From 40CM-4-65-16 sp035279785 (lineage in GTDB: Bacteria > Chloroflexota > Dormibacteria > Dormibacterales > Dormibacteraceae), in assembly GCA_035279785.1 (NCBI GenBank), contig DATEHC010000112.1, forward strand, positions 1 to 48,187: a stretch of 48,187 bases of DNA, written 5' to 3'. A program made the translations under genes and the position numbers. Shown piece by piece: positions 1 to 7,248 of the stretch (positions are counted from its first letter, which is position 1; the number at the start of each line of letters is the position of its first letter). The notes beneath the pieces are model-generated. The model ran no database searches and had not been told where the DNA came from. It saw only the letters and a program-made list of their open reading frames with translations.

Positions 1-1
1 G

Positions 2-1120
2 GCGACGCTGACGGTGACGGATGCGGTGGGACACTCGGTGAGGGGCACGGTCACGGTGGTGGTCTCGCCGGCCTTGAGCGCGACCGCGGGTGCGACGCCG
101 ACCACAGGCCAGGCGCCGCTGACCGTGAACCTGAGCGCGACGCCGTCAGGTGGCAAGACGCCTTACAGCTACAGCTGGAACTTCGGTTACGGCTCGGCGG
201 CCTCGACCGCCCAGAACCCGTCTCACGTCTACGCCAGCGCCGGCACCTTCACCGCTTCGGTGAGCGTCACCGACGCGAACGGAGTCACGGTCCAGGCCGC
301 CGCTTCCGCCATCACCGTGACGCCGGCGCCGCTGGCGGCATTTGCCGGCGCCTCGAAGACCGCAGGCGACGCGCCGTTCACGACCGCGCTCAGCGGTTAC
401 GCATCCGGCGGCACCGCCCCGTACACGTACTCGTGGGACCTGGGCGATGGGGCGACCTCGAGCACCCAGTCTCCGTCACACGTATATGGCGCGGGCACTT
501 ACACGGCGACGTTGACGGTCACCGACGGTGGGAACAGGACCGCCACGTCGCAGGTCCACCTGACGGTCTATCCCGCCCTGACGGCAACCGCCACGGTGAC
601 GCCGATCAGCGGCACCGCGCCGCTCACGGTTACCTTGACCGCATCGGCGAGCGGCGGCTACCCGACCTACACCTACACGTGGACCTTCGGTGACGGCACT
701 ACCGCGACAGGTGCTTCCGTGACACACGCGTACTCGGCGGGCACCTTCGACCCGGTACTGACGGTTCAGGACTACGCCGGTGGCACCTGGACGGCTGTGA
801 CGGCGCGTATCTCGGCGGCCGCACCCGCCAACGCCGGCCCCGGCTCGAACGGCGGCGGCGCGAGCGGTGGTGCCACCTCGGCCGGTAACACGACGACCGG
901 CGGGACACCTCCGGCCGTATCCACGGTGGCCTCGCCGTCACCATCGCCGTCGCCGACGAGCTCCGCGTCGCCTACGACGGTGACCGGCCAGGTACCTGGA
1001 TCGTCCGGTGCGCCGGGATCCGGCGGCGGGTCAGTCGTGCTGCTGATCATCGGATCGCTGCTCGCGACTGGCGTCGGGGGGTTGATCTTCACGGCGTGGC
1101 GCCGAGCGCGCCAGGGCTAG
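2..1120 (+). CDS. PKD-repeat surface protein, C-terminal part (5' end outside window)
   Basis: Partial gene: the frame is open from base 2, so the start lies upstream of the window. At least three PKD-type domains are visible, each with a W-x-F/L-G-(D/Y)-G turn and an A/Y-G-T-(F/Y)-x-(A/P)-x-(L/V)-x-V-x-D ending, spaced by about 85-90 residues. A proline/serine/threonine-rich stalk (about residues 270-330 of the visible part) is followed by a C-terminal hydrophobic helix and a short R-rich tail (RRARQG), so the protein is anchored with its repeats outside. PKD domains are beta-sandwich modules common in bacterial surface and adhesion proteins; a partner or ligand cannot be told. It lies next to pilT and the pilus locus and may act in attachment, which is inference. 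Confidence 0.85.
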   Translation, partial: ATLTVTDAVGHSVRGTVTVVVSPALSATAGATPTTGQAPLTVNLSATPSGGKTPYSYSWNFGYGSAASTAQNPSHVYASAGTFTASVSVTDANGVTVQAAASAITVTPAPLAAFAGASKTAGDAPFTTALSGYASGGTAPYTYSWDLGDGATSSTQSPSHVYGAGTYTATLTVTDGGNRTATSQVHLTVYPALTATATVTPISGTAPLTVTLTASASGGYPTYTYTWTFGDGTTATGASVTHAYSAGTFDPVLTVQDYAGGTWTAVTARISAAAPANAGPGSNGGGASGGATSAGNTTTGGTPPAVSTVASPSPSPSPTSSASPTTVTGQVPGSSGAPGSGGGSVVLLIIGSLLATGVGGLIFTAWRRARQG

Positions 1121-1308
1121 CGAGCCGCCCGGATGGTCGCCTCCGAGTACGCGATCACCCAGAGGACGTAACCGACGACAGCGGCTGCCACAGCCCAGGA
1201 AGGCCACCGTCCGAACTGAAGCCCGAGCGCGAGCGCCGAGAGGACGACAGACGAACCAATCTCGAGGGTCGCCTTCTGGAACGACCTGAGCTCCGCGGGT
1301 TGCAGCAT
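1117..1308 (-). CDS. small two-helix membrane protein, unknown
   Basis: 63-residue ORF with an ATG start, converging on the PKD gene with a 4-base stop overlap. After an N-terminal amphipathic stretch (LRSFQKATLEIG) there are two hydrophobic segments, about residues 17-32 and 36-54, separated by a GRWPSW turn. The basic end IRAAR suggests a cytoplasmic C-terminus. No family is recognised. The hydrophobic pattern and the tight convergent fit favour a real gene, but length alone cannot prove it. Confidence 0.45.
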   Translation of the reverse strand: MLQPAELRSFQKATLEIGSSVVLSALALGLQFGRWPSWAVAAAVVGYVLWVIAYSEATIRAAR

Positions 1309-1472
1309 CGCTGGTCACCCAACCTAGCCCAGCCCACACGGCCTCACTATCGGCGAACGCGGCAAGCGTGGGCAGGTTGTCCCGACCCGGCATCGCCCGG
1401 GACGCCGGTCCCGCCGCATTGCCGCGTCAACTCAGGGTCATTTCGCGCATCCGGTGATACCGTGACCCTCTC

Positions 1473-2561
1473 GTGACTCTCTCCGAACTGCTGGATCGCA
1501 TGCTCGAAAGCGCGGGCTCCGATCTGCTTCTGAGCGTCGGCGCATCGCCGCGCATTCGCAAGGATGGAGCGCTCGTCCCGCTCGACGCGACGGCTCCGCC
1601 GTTGGTTGCGCAGGACGTGGACGCCATGTTGAGCGAATGCCTCGACCCGTCACAGCTCAAGTCGCTCCATCTCGGGCGGAACATCGACTTCGCCTTCACG
1701 CACAAGGACAGGGTCCGCATACGCGGCAACGCTTTCCTCCAGCGCGGCACACCGGCGGCGGCCTTCCGCTCCCTTCCACTGCAGATCCCAACGTTCGAGC
1801 AGCTGGGCGTGCCGGAATCCGTGTACACATTGCTGGGCAGAAACCAGGGGTTGATCCTGGTGACCGGACCGACCGGGTCCGGGAAATCGACGACGCAGGC
1901 GGCCATGATCGACTACATCAACCGCACTCGCGCGTGCCACATCCTGACGGTTGAGGATCCGATCGAGTACGTCCATCAGCACCGGCAGGCGCTGGTCGAT
2001 CAGCGGCAGGTGGGCAGCGACACCAAGAGCTTTGCCGACGCCCTCCGATCGGCCTTTCGGGAGGACCCCGACGTCATCCTGATCGGCGAGATGCGCGACG
2101 TCGAGACGATCACGTCAGCGCTCACGATCGCGGAGACGGGCCACCTCGTGCTGGCGACATTGCACACCAATGACGCGCCGCAGGCCATCAACCGGATCGT
2201 CGACAGCTTCATCGGCGCTCAGCAGCAGCAAGTCCGCACTCAGCTTGCCGCGTGCTTGACGGGCGTCATCTATCAGCAGCTGATTCCGGCCATCGGAGGC
2301 GGGCGGGTCGCGGCTTTCGAGGTCCTCGTGGCCAACGTCGCCGCCCGGGCCATGATCAAAGAGTCAAAGACCGACCAGATTCGAAGCATCTTGCTCACCG
2401 GTCTGCGCCAGGGCTCCCAGACGCTGGAGCGGTCGCTCAACCAGCTGATTCGAGCGGGGCTCGTGACGGATCGCGAGGCGCGCGCGCACTCGCTCTATCC
2501 GAACGAGATCGACACTACGCCCGGTTCGGCTCCCGCGCGGTCGCGAACCGTCGCGCGCTGA
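1473..2561 (+). CDS. pilT: type IV pilus retraction ATPase PilT
   Basis: 362 residues, the usual size for PilT. PilT is the hexameric cytoplasmic ATPase that disassembles the pilus and powers twitching and DNA uptake. The N-terminal PilT-type domain (about 1-105) is followed by the RecA-like core: Walker A GPTGSGKS at 132-139, Asp box/Walker B DPDVILIGEMRD at about 198-209, and His box around HLVLATLHTND (224-234). The GTG start at 1473 is chosen because the PilT N-terminal helix begins there and no upstream start fits; there is no clear ribosome binding site. It is the only pilus gene on the plus strand here, and its 3' end overlaps that of the prepilin peptidase gene by 47 bases. The acidic C-terminal tail after the last helix is not conserved in the family. 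Confidence 0.95.
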   Translation: MTLSELLDRMLESAGSDLLLSVGASPRIRKDGALVPLDATAPPLVAQDVDAMLSECLDPSQLKSLHLGRNIDFAFTHKDRVRIRGNAFLQRGTPAAAFRSLPLQIPTFEQLGVPESVYTLLGRNQGLILVTGPTGSGKSTTQAAMIDYINRTRACHILTVEDPIEYVHQHRQALVDQRQVGSDTKSFADALRSAFREDPDVILIGEMRDVETITSALTIAETGHLVLATLHTNDAPQAINRIVDSFIGAQQQQVRTQLAACLTGVIYQQLIPAIGGGRVAAFEVLVANVAARAMIKESKTDQIRSILLTGLRQGSQTLERSLNQLIRAGLVTDREARAHSLYPNEIDTTPGSAPARSRTVAR

Positions 2562-2919
2562 TCGCCGTCACCAGCAGCCCCCAGCAGGCGACCGCCAGCA
2601 GCCCGACCGCAGCGCCAGGCCACACTCCGATCACGACGATCGGTGCCAGCATTGCGGCGCCGGCCACGGCTTCGACGAGGGGCGACTCGATTCCGATCGG
2701 GCTCGCGCACGTGGCGCAGCGGCCGCCCCGGACGAGGTAGCCCACAACCGGCAGCAGGTCCACCACGTTCAGCTGCCGGCCGCACGCCCGGCAGTGTGAT
2801 CGCGGGCTCACGACGGACTCCCGGCGGGGAAGCCTGTCGGCGGCGAGATTGATGAAGCTCCCGGCCAGCAAACCCACCAACCCGAGATAGGCCGTGACCG
2901 CCGTGGGTATCAAAGCCAA
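2515..2919 (-). CDS. prepilin peptidase, N-terminal domain only
   Basis: 134 residues with a TTG start. An N-terminal membrane helix (LLAGSFINLAADRLPR) is followed by the C-x2-C ... C-x2-C zinc module (CRAC and CATC) around a DLLPVVGYL segment, then two hydrophobic helices. This is the N-terminal domain of the type IV prepilin leader peptidase/methyltransferase (PilD, family A24). A full PilD is about 250-290 residues; the C-terminal aspartyl-protease half with its GxGD motif is missing, and the frame ends cleanly with TAG inside the 3' end of pilT. Either the protease domain is encoded elsewhere as a separate protein, or this is a remnant. A purine-rich GGAGAG stretch lies about 14 bases before the start. 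It follows pilA after a terminator. Confidence 0.8.
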   Translation of the reverse strand: MALIPTAVTAYLGLVGLLAGSFINLAADRLPRRESVVSPRSHCRACGRQLNVVDLLPVVGYLVRGGRCATCASPIGIESPLVEAVAGAAMLAPIVVIGVWPGAAVGLLAVACWGLLVTAISARRFATAREPNRA

Positions 2920-2948
2920 GTCACTGTCTCTCTCTCTCCTATAAGGAA

Positions 2949-2978
2949 GAAGGGCGCCGATTGAGTCGGCGCCCTTTT
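2949..2978 (-). terminator. intrinsic terminator after pilA
   Basis: Perfect 9-bp stem GGGCGCCGA / TCGGCGCCC (2952-2960 and 2966-2974) with a 5-base loop, extended by two A-T pairs. On the minus strand the right arm is followed by CTTCTTCC. It lies 25 bases past the pilA stop, so it probably ends the major-pilin transcript and limits read-through into the prepilin peptidase gene. Confidence 0.75.
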
Positions 2979-3002
2979 GAACCTTGGCGTGTCCCCGGTG
3001 AA

Positions 3003-3458
3003 CTAGGTGGGTTGGCAGCCCGTGATTGTATGAAGGTTAGGCGGCGGGTTGTTATCGCTGGTTATGGCAGTGATCTTGCCGCTCGCGTCCCACATGTAAT
3101 AGAACTGCGTCGTGCCGTTGCGGGTGTAGTTCGGAGAGGCGGCGGACGGGTTCGCGTTGTACAGCGGCACCGTTGTGCTCATGTTGTTGGTCGGAGCTGC
3201 CGGGGTCGGCAACGCCGTAAGCGAGGTGCTGAGCTGGTTGTCCGCGATGTAAGCGTCCAGCGCGGCCTGGACCGTCTTGTACTCCGAATTGCACGCCTGC
3301 ACGTTGGCGTGGTTGGTCAACCCGACCAGGCTCAGAGTGACGATCGCCGCCAGGATGCCGAGGATGGTCACGACCACCAGCAGCTCGATCAGTGTGAAGC
3401 CCTGCTGGCCCTTGCGCCCCCTGAGATTCCTGTTGAACCAACCGTACAGGTCCTGCAT
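3003..3458 (-). CDS. pilA: type IV major pilin (prepilin)
   Basis: 151 residues. The class III leader has 20 residues and is basic, followed by the processing site G20|F21 with the canonical hydrophobic helix (FTLIELLVVVTILGILAAIV, residues 21-40), including the conserved Glu at mature position 5. The mature pilin is about 131 residues with an S/T/N/P-rich head. Two cysteines (C56 and C148) could form the C-terminal disulfide loop seen in many pilins. The ATG is preceded by a GGGGGC purine block at about 10 bases. It is the last gene before the terminator and the best candidate for the major subunit; its own 160-base upstream region holds an inverted repeat. It should be cleaved by the prepilin peptidase and pulled from the membrane by the PilB/PilC machinery encoded upstream. 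Confidence 0.92.
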   Translation of the reverse strand: MQDLYGWFNRNLRGRKGQQGFTLIELLVVVTILGILAAIVTLSLVGLTNHANVQACNSEYKTVQAALDAYIADNQLSTSLTALPTPAAPTNNMSTTVPLYNANPSAASPNYTRNGTTQFYYMWDASGKITAITSDNNPPPNLHTITGCQPT

Positions 3459-3531
3459 GAAACTGCCCCCTATTGCGGCGAGCTCGCAGACGCGGCTGCC
3501 GAGTGATATCCGCTTGAACGCACATCAATCT

Positions 3532-3552
3532 AGGTTTGCCGGCGCCAAACCT
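3532..3552. promoter_or_regulatory. inverted repeat in the pilA upstream region
   Basis: AGGTTTG (3532-3538) and CAAACCT (3546-3552) form perfect 7-base arms around a GC-rich 7-base spacer, about 75-95 bases before the pilA start. It could be an operator for a dimeric regulator or a 5' leader hairpin. The rest of the roughly 160-base gap between pilA and the 56-residue ORF shows no gene. Confidence 0.4.
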
Positions 3553-3621
3553 GAATAGAGGGAGTGGCCCACGAAGATGGGCAATTGTCCCTACCCGTTT
3601 TGGGCCGGCGCTATGCGCCTG

Positions 3622-3792
3622 CTAGTGCGGTCCCGCCCAAAGGAGCGTCATGGCCGCCAGGGTGACGAGCACGGCGCCGAAAAACGGCCCGCAGCCCCGG
3701 CGCGCAGCCTTCAGCCCCTTGCCCTCGTCGACCAGGTTGAGCTCGGCCGTCTGGCGGCGGCGCTCGATCCGCTGCTGCTGCTTCCGTTTCAC
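3622..3792 (-). CDS. 56-residue single-pass membrane micro-protein in the pilN/pilO position
   Basis: The GTG start overlaps the pilM stop as GTGA (3789-3792); the ORF ends with TAG at 3622-3624. The N-terminus is very basic and Q/R-rich (MKRKQQQRIERRRQTAELNL), followed by VDEGKGLKAARRG and one hydrophobic helix (about residues 36-53, FFGAVLVTLAAMTLLW), and ends in AGPH. In standard type IV pilus loci this place holds pilN and pilO, whose cytoplasmic N-terminus carries an (I)NLLP-like PilM-binding motif before a single transmembrane helix. Here E-L-N-L-V sits before a single helix at a similar distance, so it could be a much shortened PilN. That is inference. The stop/start overlap and the strand are the main support for a real gene. 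Confidence 0.6.
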   Translation of the reverse strand: MKRKQQQRIERRRQTAELNLVDEGKGLKAARRGCGPFFGAVLVTLAAMTLLWAGPH

Positions 3793-4652
3793 GACGCCCT
3801 ACGCATCAGGAGTCCGAGGCAGGCAAGGTAGGTCGAGTGACGGATGTTCGATGGAACCCGGGGCGGCGCCGGCAGGGGCATGACCGGCTGATCGATGGCA
3901 TGTGAAAGCTCGGTGAGCGCGTGGGAGGAAAACGTCCGCTCGCCTGACACGTACACAGGACAGCCATTGCCGAACTGGCCGTCGCTGTGCCGCCGGTAAA
4001 ACCGGAGCATCGACCGAAGGGCCTGGCCCATGGACAGAGCCGCATCGTCGCCGAAGCTATCGCTCACGGCGTAGCTGTGCCAGACCTGCGGCAGGTAGCC
4101 GTCGATCACCACCAGCTCGGCAGGCTGCGAGGACAAGTCGACGACCACGCAGCTCGGTTCCGGCACCACTCGGGCCAGGCTGGCCGACTTGAGCTCCACG
4201 ACCACCGGCTCCAGCCCGGACTGTTTGACGGCGTCGGTCACGTTCGCGAGCAGGGCCTTGTCCCACGCCACCATGTACACCACGCGCTTCTCCGGCGTGG
4301 ATCCCATATCCACCCAGCGCGTTGCGGTGCGCTGCGGATCGAAGGGCAGCTCTCGGGCGATCGCCGCATCCACGTCCTTGCTGGTCGCCGTCGCTGGCAG
4401 CTGCATCACGCGGAAGGTCGCCAGGGCGTCGCTGACCGAGACCATGGCCTGCGTAAGCAGGGTCTCAGTTCGAGCGACCAACGGCTTGAGGGCTCTGCCG
4501 ACGGCGCTCGGATCCAGGATCTTGCCGGCCACTACGGCACCGTCTGGGACCGACGCTGAACCCGCGCGCATCGGACCACCCACGGTCCCTTCGACGATAT
4601 GCACCGTGCTTCCCGACAGGTCTATGGCGAGTCGAGCGGGAGTTGGGGCCAC
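3789..4652 (-). CDS. pilM: type IV pilus assembly protein PilM (actin-like ATPase)
   Basis: 287 residues. The N-terminal RLAIDLSGSTVHIVEG strand-turn-strand is the actin-fold phosphate-1 region, and the PATATSKDVDAAIARELPF segment matches the PilM family helix that precedes the second subdomain. A second phosphate-type loop (CVVVDLSSQPAELVVI) lies near residue 170. PilM is a cytoplasmic ATP-binding protein that binds the PilN N-terminus and links PilB/PilC to the inner-membrane platform. At 287 residues it is shorter than typical PilM (about 350), with a reduced C-terminal part. It follows the propeller-fused prepilin gene with a 3-base gap and overlaps the next micro-gene by 4 bases. Confidence 0.8.
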   Translation of the reverse strand: MAPTPARLAIDLSGSTVHIVEGTVGGPMRAGSASVPDGAVVAGKILDPSAVGRALKPLVARTETLLTQAMVSVSDALATFRVMQLPATATSKDVDAAIARELPFDPQRTATRWVDMGSTPEKRVVYMVAWDKALLANVTDAVKQSGLEPVVVELKSASLARVVPEPSCVVVDLSSQPAELVVIDGYLPQVWHSYAVSDSFGDDAALSMGQALRSMLRFYRRHSDGQFGNGCPVYVSGERTFSSHALTELSHAIDQPVMPLPAPPRVPSNIRHSTYLACLGLLMRRAS

Positions 4653-4655
4653 GGG

Positions 4656-6287
4656 TCAGCCGGAATAGTACGACCAGCCCTCCACGTGGACGGCCTGTGG
4701 GGCGCCCGCGGCCCCCACAGCGACCTTTGCCCAGAGCCGCGGGTTGGCGCCCGAGCAGGCCGGCGGCGCGGTCGAGATGCAGGCGGAGATGATCGCCCGG
4801 CGCGCGTCCAGCGGCACCAGATACGCGACGTCGTTGGAGGCGCCAAGGTAGACGCAAATACCGATCGAGCAACCAGAGACGACGACTGCGCTTGTCGTGG
4901 CACCCATCGGACCGAATGTGTCGACCTGGGTCAGGTACGCCTGTCCCTGGACCACCTGGACCTCGTGCACGTAACCGTCGTTCGCGCCGAAGTACCAGTT
5001 GCCCGCGCCGTCCGCCGCAGGAGTCGTGACGATCGCGCTGCCACCGCCGGATAGGGTCCCGATGGGCTGGAGTGAGCCGTCGAAGAGATGGAGTGCGCCG
5101 TTTTGCCCGCCGACTCCGATCTCGTCGCCCCCGGGGCAGTGGCACCAATAGGGCGCGTCGGCCACGGTCATACCGGTCGACGCGTTGGCCCCGAGGCTGA
5201 CGTTGCCCGTCGACGACACGCTGACGAGCTCCACGGCCCCGTTCCGGAAGGTTATGGCCATCGTCACGGGAGAGGCCGTGCCCGAGAAGGCGGCCCCGGA
5301 CGCGTTGCCCCAGGGCAGAGCAAAGGATTGCGCGAGCTTCAGGGCACTCTTGCGGTAGGTCCACTCGAGCAGATGGGTGGCTCCGCTCGCGCCCACGACC
5401 GTGAACACATATTCGGTGGTGCCTCCGCCGCAGCCCTTGGTGCAAGGCAAAGCTATGGGCTGGGCCTGCAGCAGCTCGTTGTTGGGGATCGTCGCCGAGC
5501 TCTCGAAGTCGCACTGCTGCTGGCCGGACTGACTTACGTCGGAGGCGTAGAACGTCGAACCGGCGGCGAAATAGACAAGCCCGGCTTGCGTGCGGCTTGG
5601 GCCGGGCTGAGCCTGAATTACGCCTCCCGCAGCCTGTGCGATACAGCCGGCGGTAGGGGCGTTCGTCGAACCGGGGACGTCGACGAGCACGTTCAGGCAG
5701 TTCGGCTGCCCGCAAACGGGTGACTCGACGGGCACGACGTCGAGCACACGGCTCGAGCTCCCGGGCACGGGAATGATCAGCGGAGTCGCGGTCACGGTGC
5801 TCCCCACGCTGACCGACCAGCGCGGCGAGGACGAGCCGAACGGGATGTCGTAGAGCGTGCCCCCGACATCCCCGACCACGTAATCGTCCAGCCCATTGGC
5901 GGTTCCGTGGACGCCGTCGACCAGGAACTGGCTGCCGCCGCCGCCGACTGAGGTCACCTTCTTGGATTCCCTGACCGTCGCCCAGCACGCGATGTAACTC
6001 GTCGAAGCGGTCGTGTTGTTCACGCTTGCGGGAGACGTGCTCGGACACGGAGCGTTCAGCGCCGTCGTTTGCAGCTGGCTCAGGGCCACCTCGACCGCGG
6101 AGTTGTCGGTGGCCTCGTTGTTGACGCGATTCAGCAATGTCCGCGAAACCAGAAGGTTGCCGCTCAGCTCGGCCATCAGGGCGCCGGAGATGATGGCGAT
6201 GAAGGCCGTCATGATCAACACGGCGCTGAGGACGCCACCTCGCTGCGAGCGGCGACCGGCCCACAAGAGGGCAAGGGCGGTCCTCAC
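4656..6287 (-). CDS. PilX-like minor prepilin fused to a beta-propeller-like domain
   Basis: 543 residues from the GTG at 6287, which overlaps the previous stop as GTGA. The N-terminus (RRSQRGGVLSAVLIMTAFIA) is a PilX-type membrane helix, with the RG-G pair where a leader would be cut; no Glu at +5 is evident, as often in PilX. A pilin-like helix rich in N/V/L follows to about residue 70. The remaining 440 or so residues hold repeated short strands such as GLVYFAAGSTFYASDV, NGALHLFDGSLQPIG and NWYFGANDGYVHEVQV, the pattern of PQQ-type propeller blades, with several Cys pairs. Known PilX works with a separate PilY1 propeller at the pilus tip; here both appear in one chain, suggesting a tip or adhesin role (inference). 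Confidence 0.72.
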   Translation of the reverse strand: MRTALALLWAGRRSQRGGVLSAVLIMTAFIAIISGALMAELSGNLLVSRTLLNRVNNEATDNSAVEVALSQLQTTALNAPCPSTSPASVNNTTASTSYIACWATVRESKKVTSVGGGGSQFLVDGVHGTANGLDDYVVGDVGGTLYDIPFGSSSPRWSVSVGSTVTATPLIIPVPGSSSRVLDVVPVESPVCGQPNCLNVLVDVPGSTNAPTAGCIAQAAGGVIQAQPGPSRTQAGLVYFAAGSTFYASDVSQSGQQQCDFESSATIPNNELLQAQPIALPCTKGCGGGTTEYVFTVVGASGATHLLEWTYRKSALKLAQSFALPWGNASGAAFSGTASPVTMAITFRNGAVELVSVSSTGNVSLGANASTGMTVADAPYWCHCPGGDEIGVGGQNGALHLFDGSLQPIGTLSGGGSAIVTTPAADGAGNWYFGANDGYVHEVQVVQGQAYLTQVDTFGPMGATTSAVVVSGCSIGICVYLGASNDVAYLVPLDARRAIISACISTAPPACSGANPRLWAKVAVGAAGAPQAVHVEGWSYYSG

Positions 6288-6805
6288 GGGCTCATCCGGG
6301 GATAGAACCGAAACGTCGAGGTCTCGGTGTACGTGCCGACGGTCACGGAAATGCTCACCACCACCGTCGAGTTGGCGTCCACGTACCAGTCGAACGCGGT
6401 GACATCCGTCGCGGTGTGGCGACTGGGGCCACCGCCGCCGACGGACCGATCCAGGTTCGATGTTCCATCCCAGATGTAGCTGACCGTCACCGTATGAGGC
6501 TGCGGAGTCGTGTTGGATACCTGGATGCCCGTCAGCGTCAGGGCCTGGGTCGTGCAGGGACTGGCCTGCGTACACACCCCCGAGCTCGGCGCCTGGCTGC
6601 GTGCGAAGTCGTCGTACGCGTAGTACTCGAAATTCCGTATCTCGGCGCTTGCCTGGACGCGACTCGTCGCGACGGCCGAGGCCCGCACCGCACTGAAGAT
6701 CACGGATGTGAGGGCCACCATGAGCAAGGCCCCGATCGCGAGCGCGATGATGACCTCGACCAGCGTGTAGCCGGATTGAAGGTTGGCGCGACGTGTCGGC
6801 TTCAT
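6284..6805 (-). CDS. PilW-like minor prepilin
   Basis: 173 residues. The ATG at 6805 overlaps the previous stop as ATGA, and the ORF could be extended upstream only by reading through that gene. Leader MKPTRRANLQSG, then the class III signal Y-T-L-V-E-V followed by a hydrophobic helix (IIALAIGALLMVALTSVIF), with the conserved Glu at +5. The head region is beta-rich with two close cysteines (CTQASPC). Minor pilins of the PilV/W/X set prime pilus assembly and form the tip. Its place between the PilV-like and PilX-like genes supports the assignment. Confidence 0.8.
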   Translation of the reverse strand: MKPTRRANLQSGYTLVEVIIALAIGALLMVALTSVIFSAVRASAVATSRVQASAEIRNFEYYAYDDFARSQAPSSGVCTQASPCTTQALTLTGIQVSNTTPQPHTVTVSYIWDGTSNLDRSVGGGGPSRHTATDVTAFDWYVDANSTVVVSISVTVGTYTETSTFRFYPRMSP

Positions 6806-7248
6806 CGACTGATCTTGTAAAGCGAGACCGTCCGCGCGATGGACGAGCCGCCAGGCCAGCTTGCGATCGAGATGGTCCAGACCTGTACCACGCCCTGCTG
6901 TCCGCTCAGCCATTGCCAGCTGACATCGGCGCGCAACGTGAACTGGCCGGCCGGGCACGCGGCCTGGAAGCTCCCGGCGGACTGCGGGGCAGTCGGGCTC
7001 TCGGTGGCGAAGCAATCCGAGTACGACGGTGCGGAGGCGCTGAAGGTGCTCGCGCTGACCTGGTCCATCTCGTACTCGAGGACGCCCTGAGCCGCGACGT
7101 CCCGCTTCGCGATCGTGGAGTCGAGCAATCCGCTGCTCAGGGTGCCCACGATCAGGGCAAGGGCCAGGCTCGCGATGGCGAGGCTCACGATGACCTCGAC
7201 CAGGGTCGTGCCGGCCTGGGCTTTGCGGCGGTCGCTGAACCGCGGCAT
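6802..7248 (-). CDS. PilV-like minor prepilin
   Basis: 148 residues. Leader MPRFSDRRKAQAG followed by T-T-L-V-E-V-I-V-S-L-A-I, a class III prepilin signal with Glu at +5 and a hydrophobic helix to about residue 40. Two cysteines (in YSDCFATE and AACPAGQ) could form a disulfide in the head. The start overlaps the pilC stop (TGATG), and the 3' end overlaps the PilW-like gene by 4 bases, so pilB to pilM probably form one transcript. Its role is inferred from the prepilin signal and gene order. Confidence 0.8.
   Translation of the reverse strand: MPRFSDRRKAQAGTTLVEVIVSLAIASLALALIVGTLSSGLLDSTIAKRDVAAQGVLEYEMDQVSASTFSASAPSYSDCFATESPTAPQSAGSFQAACPAGQFTLRADVSWQWLSGQQGVVQVWTISIASWPGGSSIARTVSLYKISR

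Noticed and set aside
1309..1472. 164-base gap before pilT
   Set aside because: Looked for a promoter and small gene; only a weak GATACC hexamer near 1456 was found, not enough to call.
3573..3590. GGGCAATTGTCCC-like near-palindrome upstream of pilA
   Set aside because: Short with an off-centre mismatch; weaker than the repeat at 3532-3552 and no spacing to a promoter is visible.
4465..6264. 599-codon open frame within the PilX-propeller/pilM region
   Set aside because: It is a shadow frame of the prepilin-propeller gene; the product is an R/G/P-rich string without domain features, as expected from high GC.
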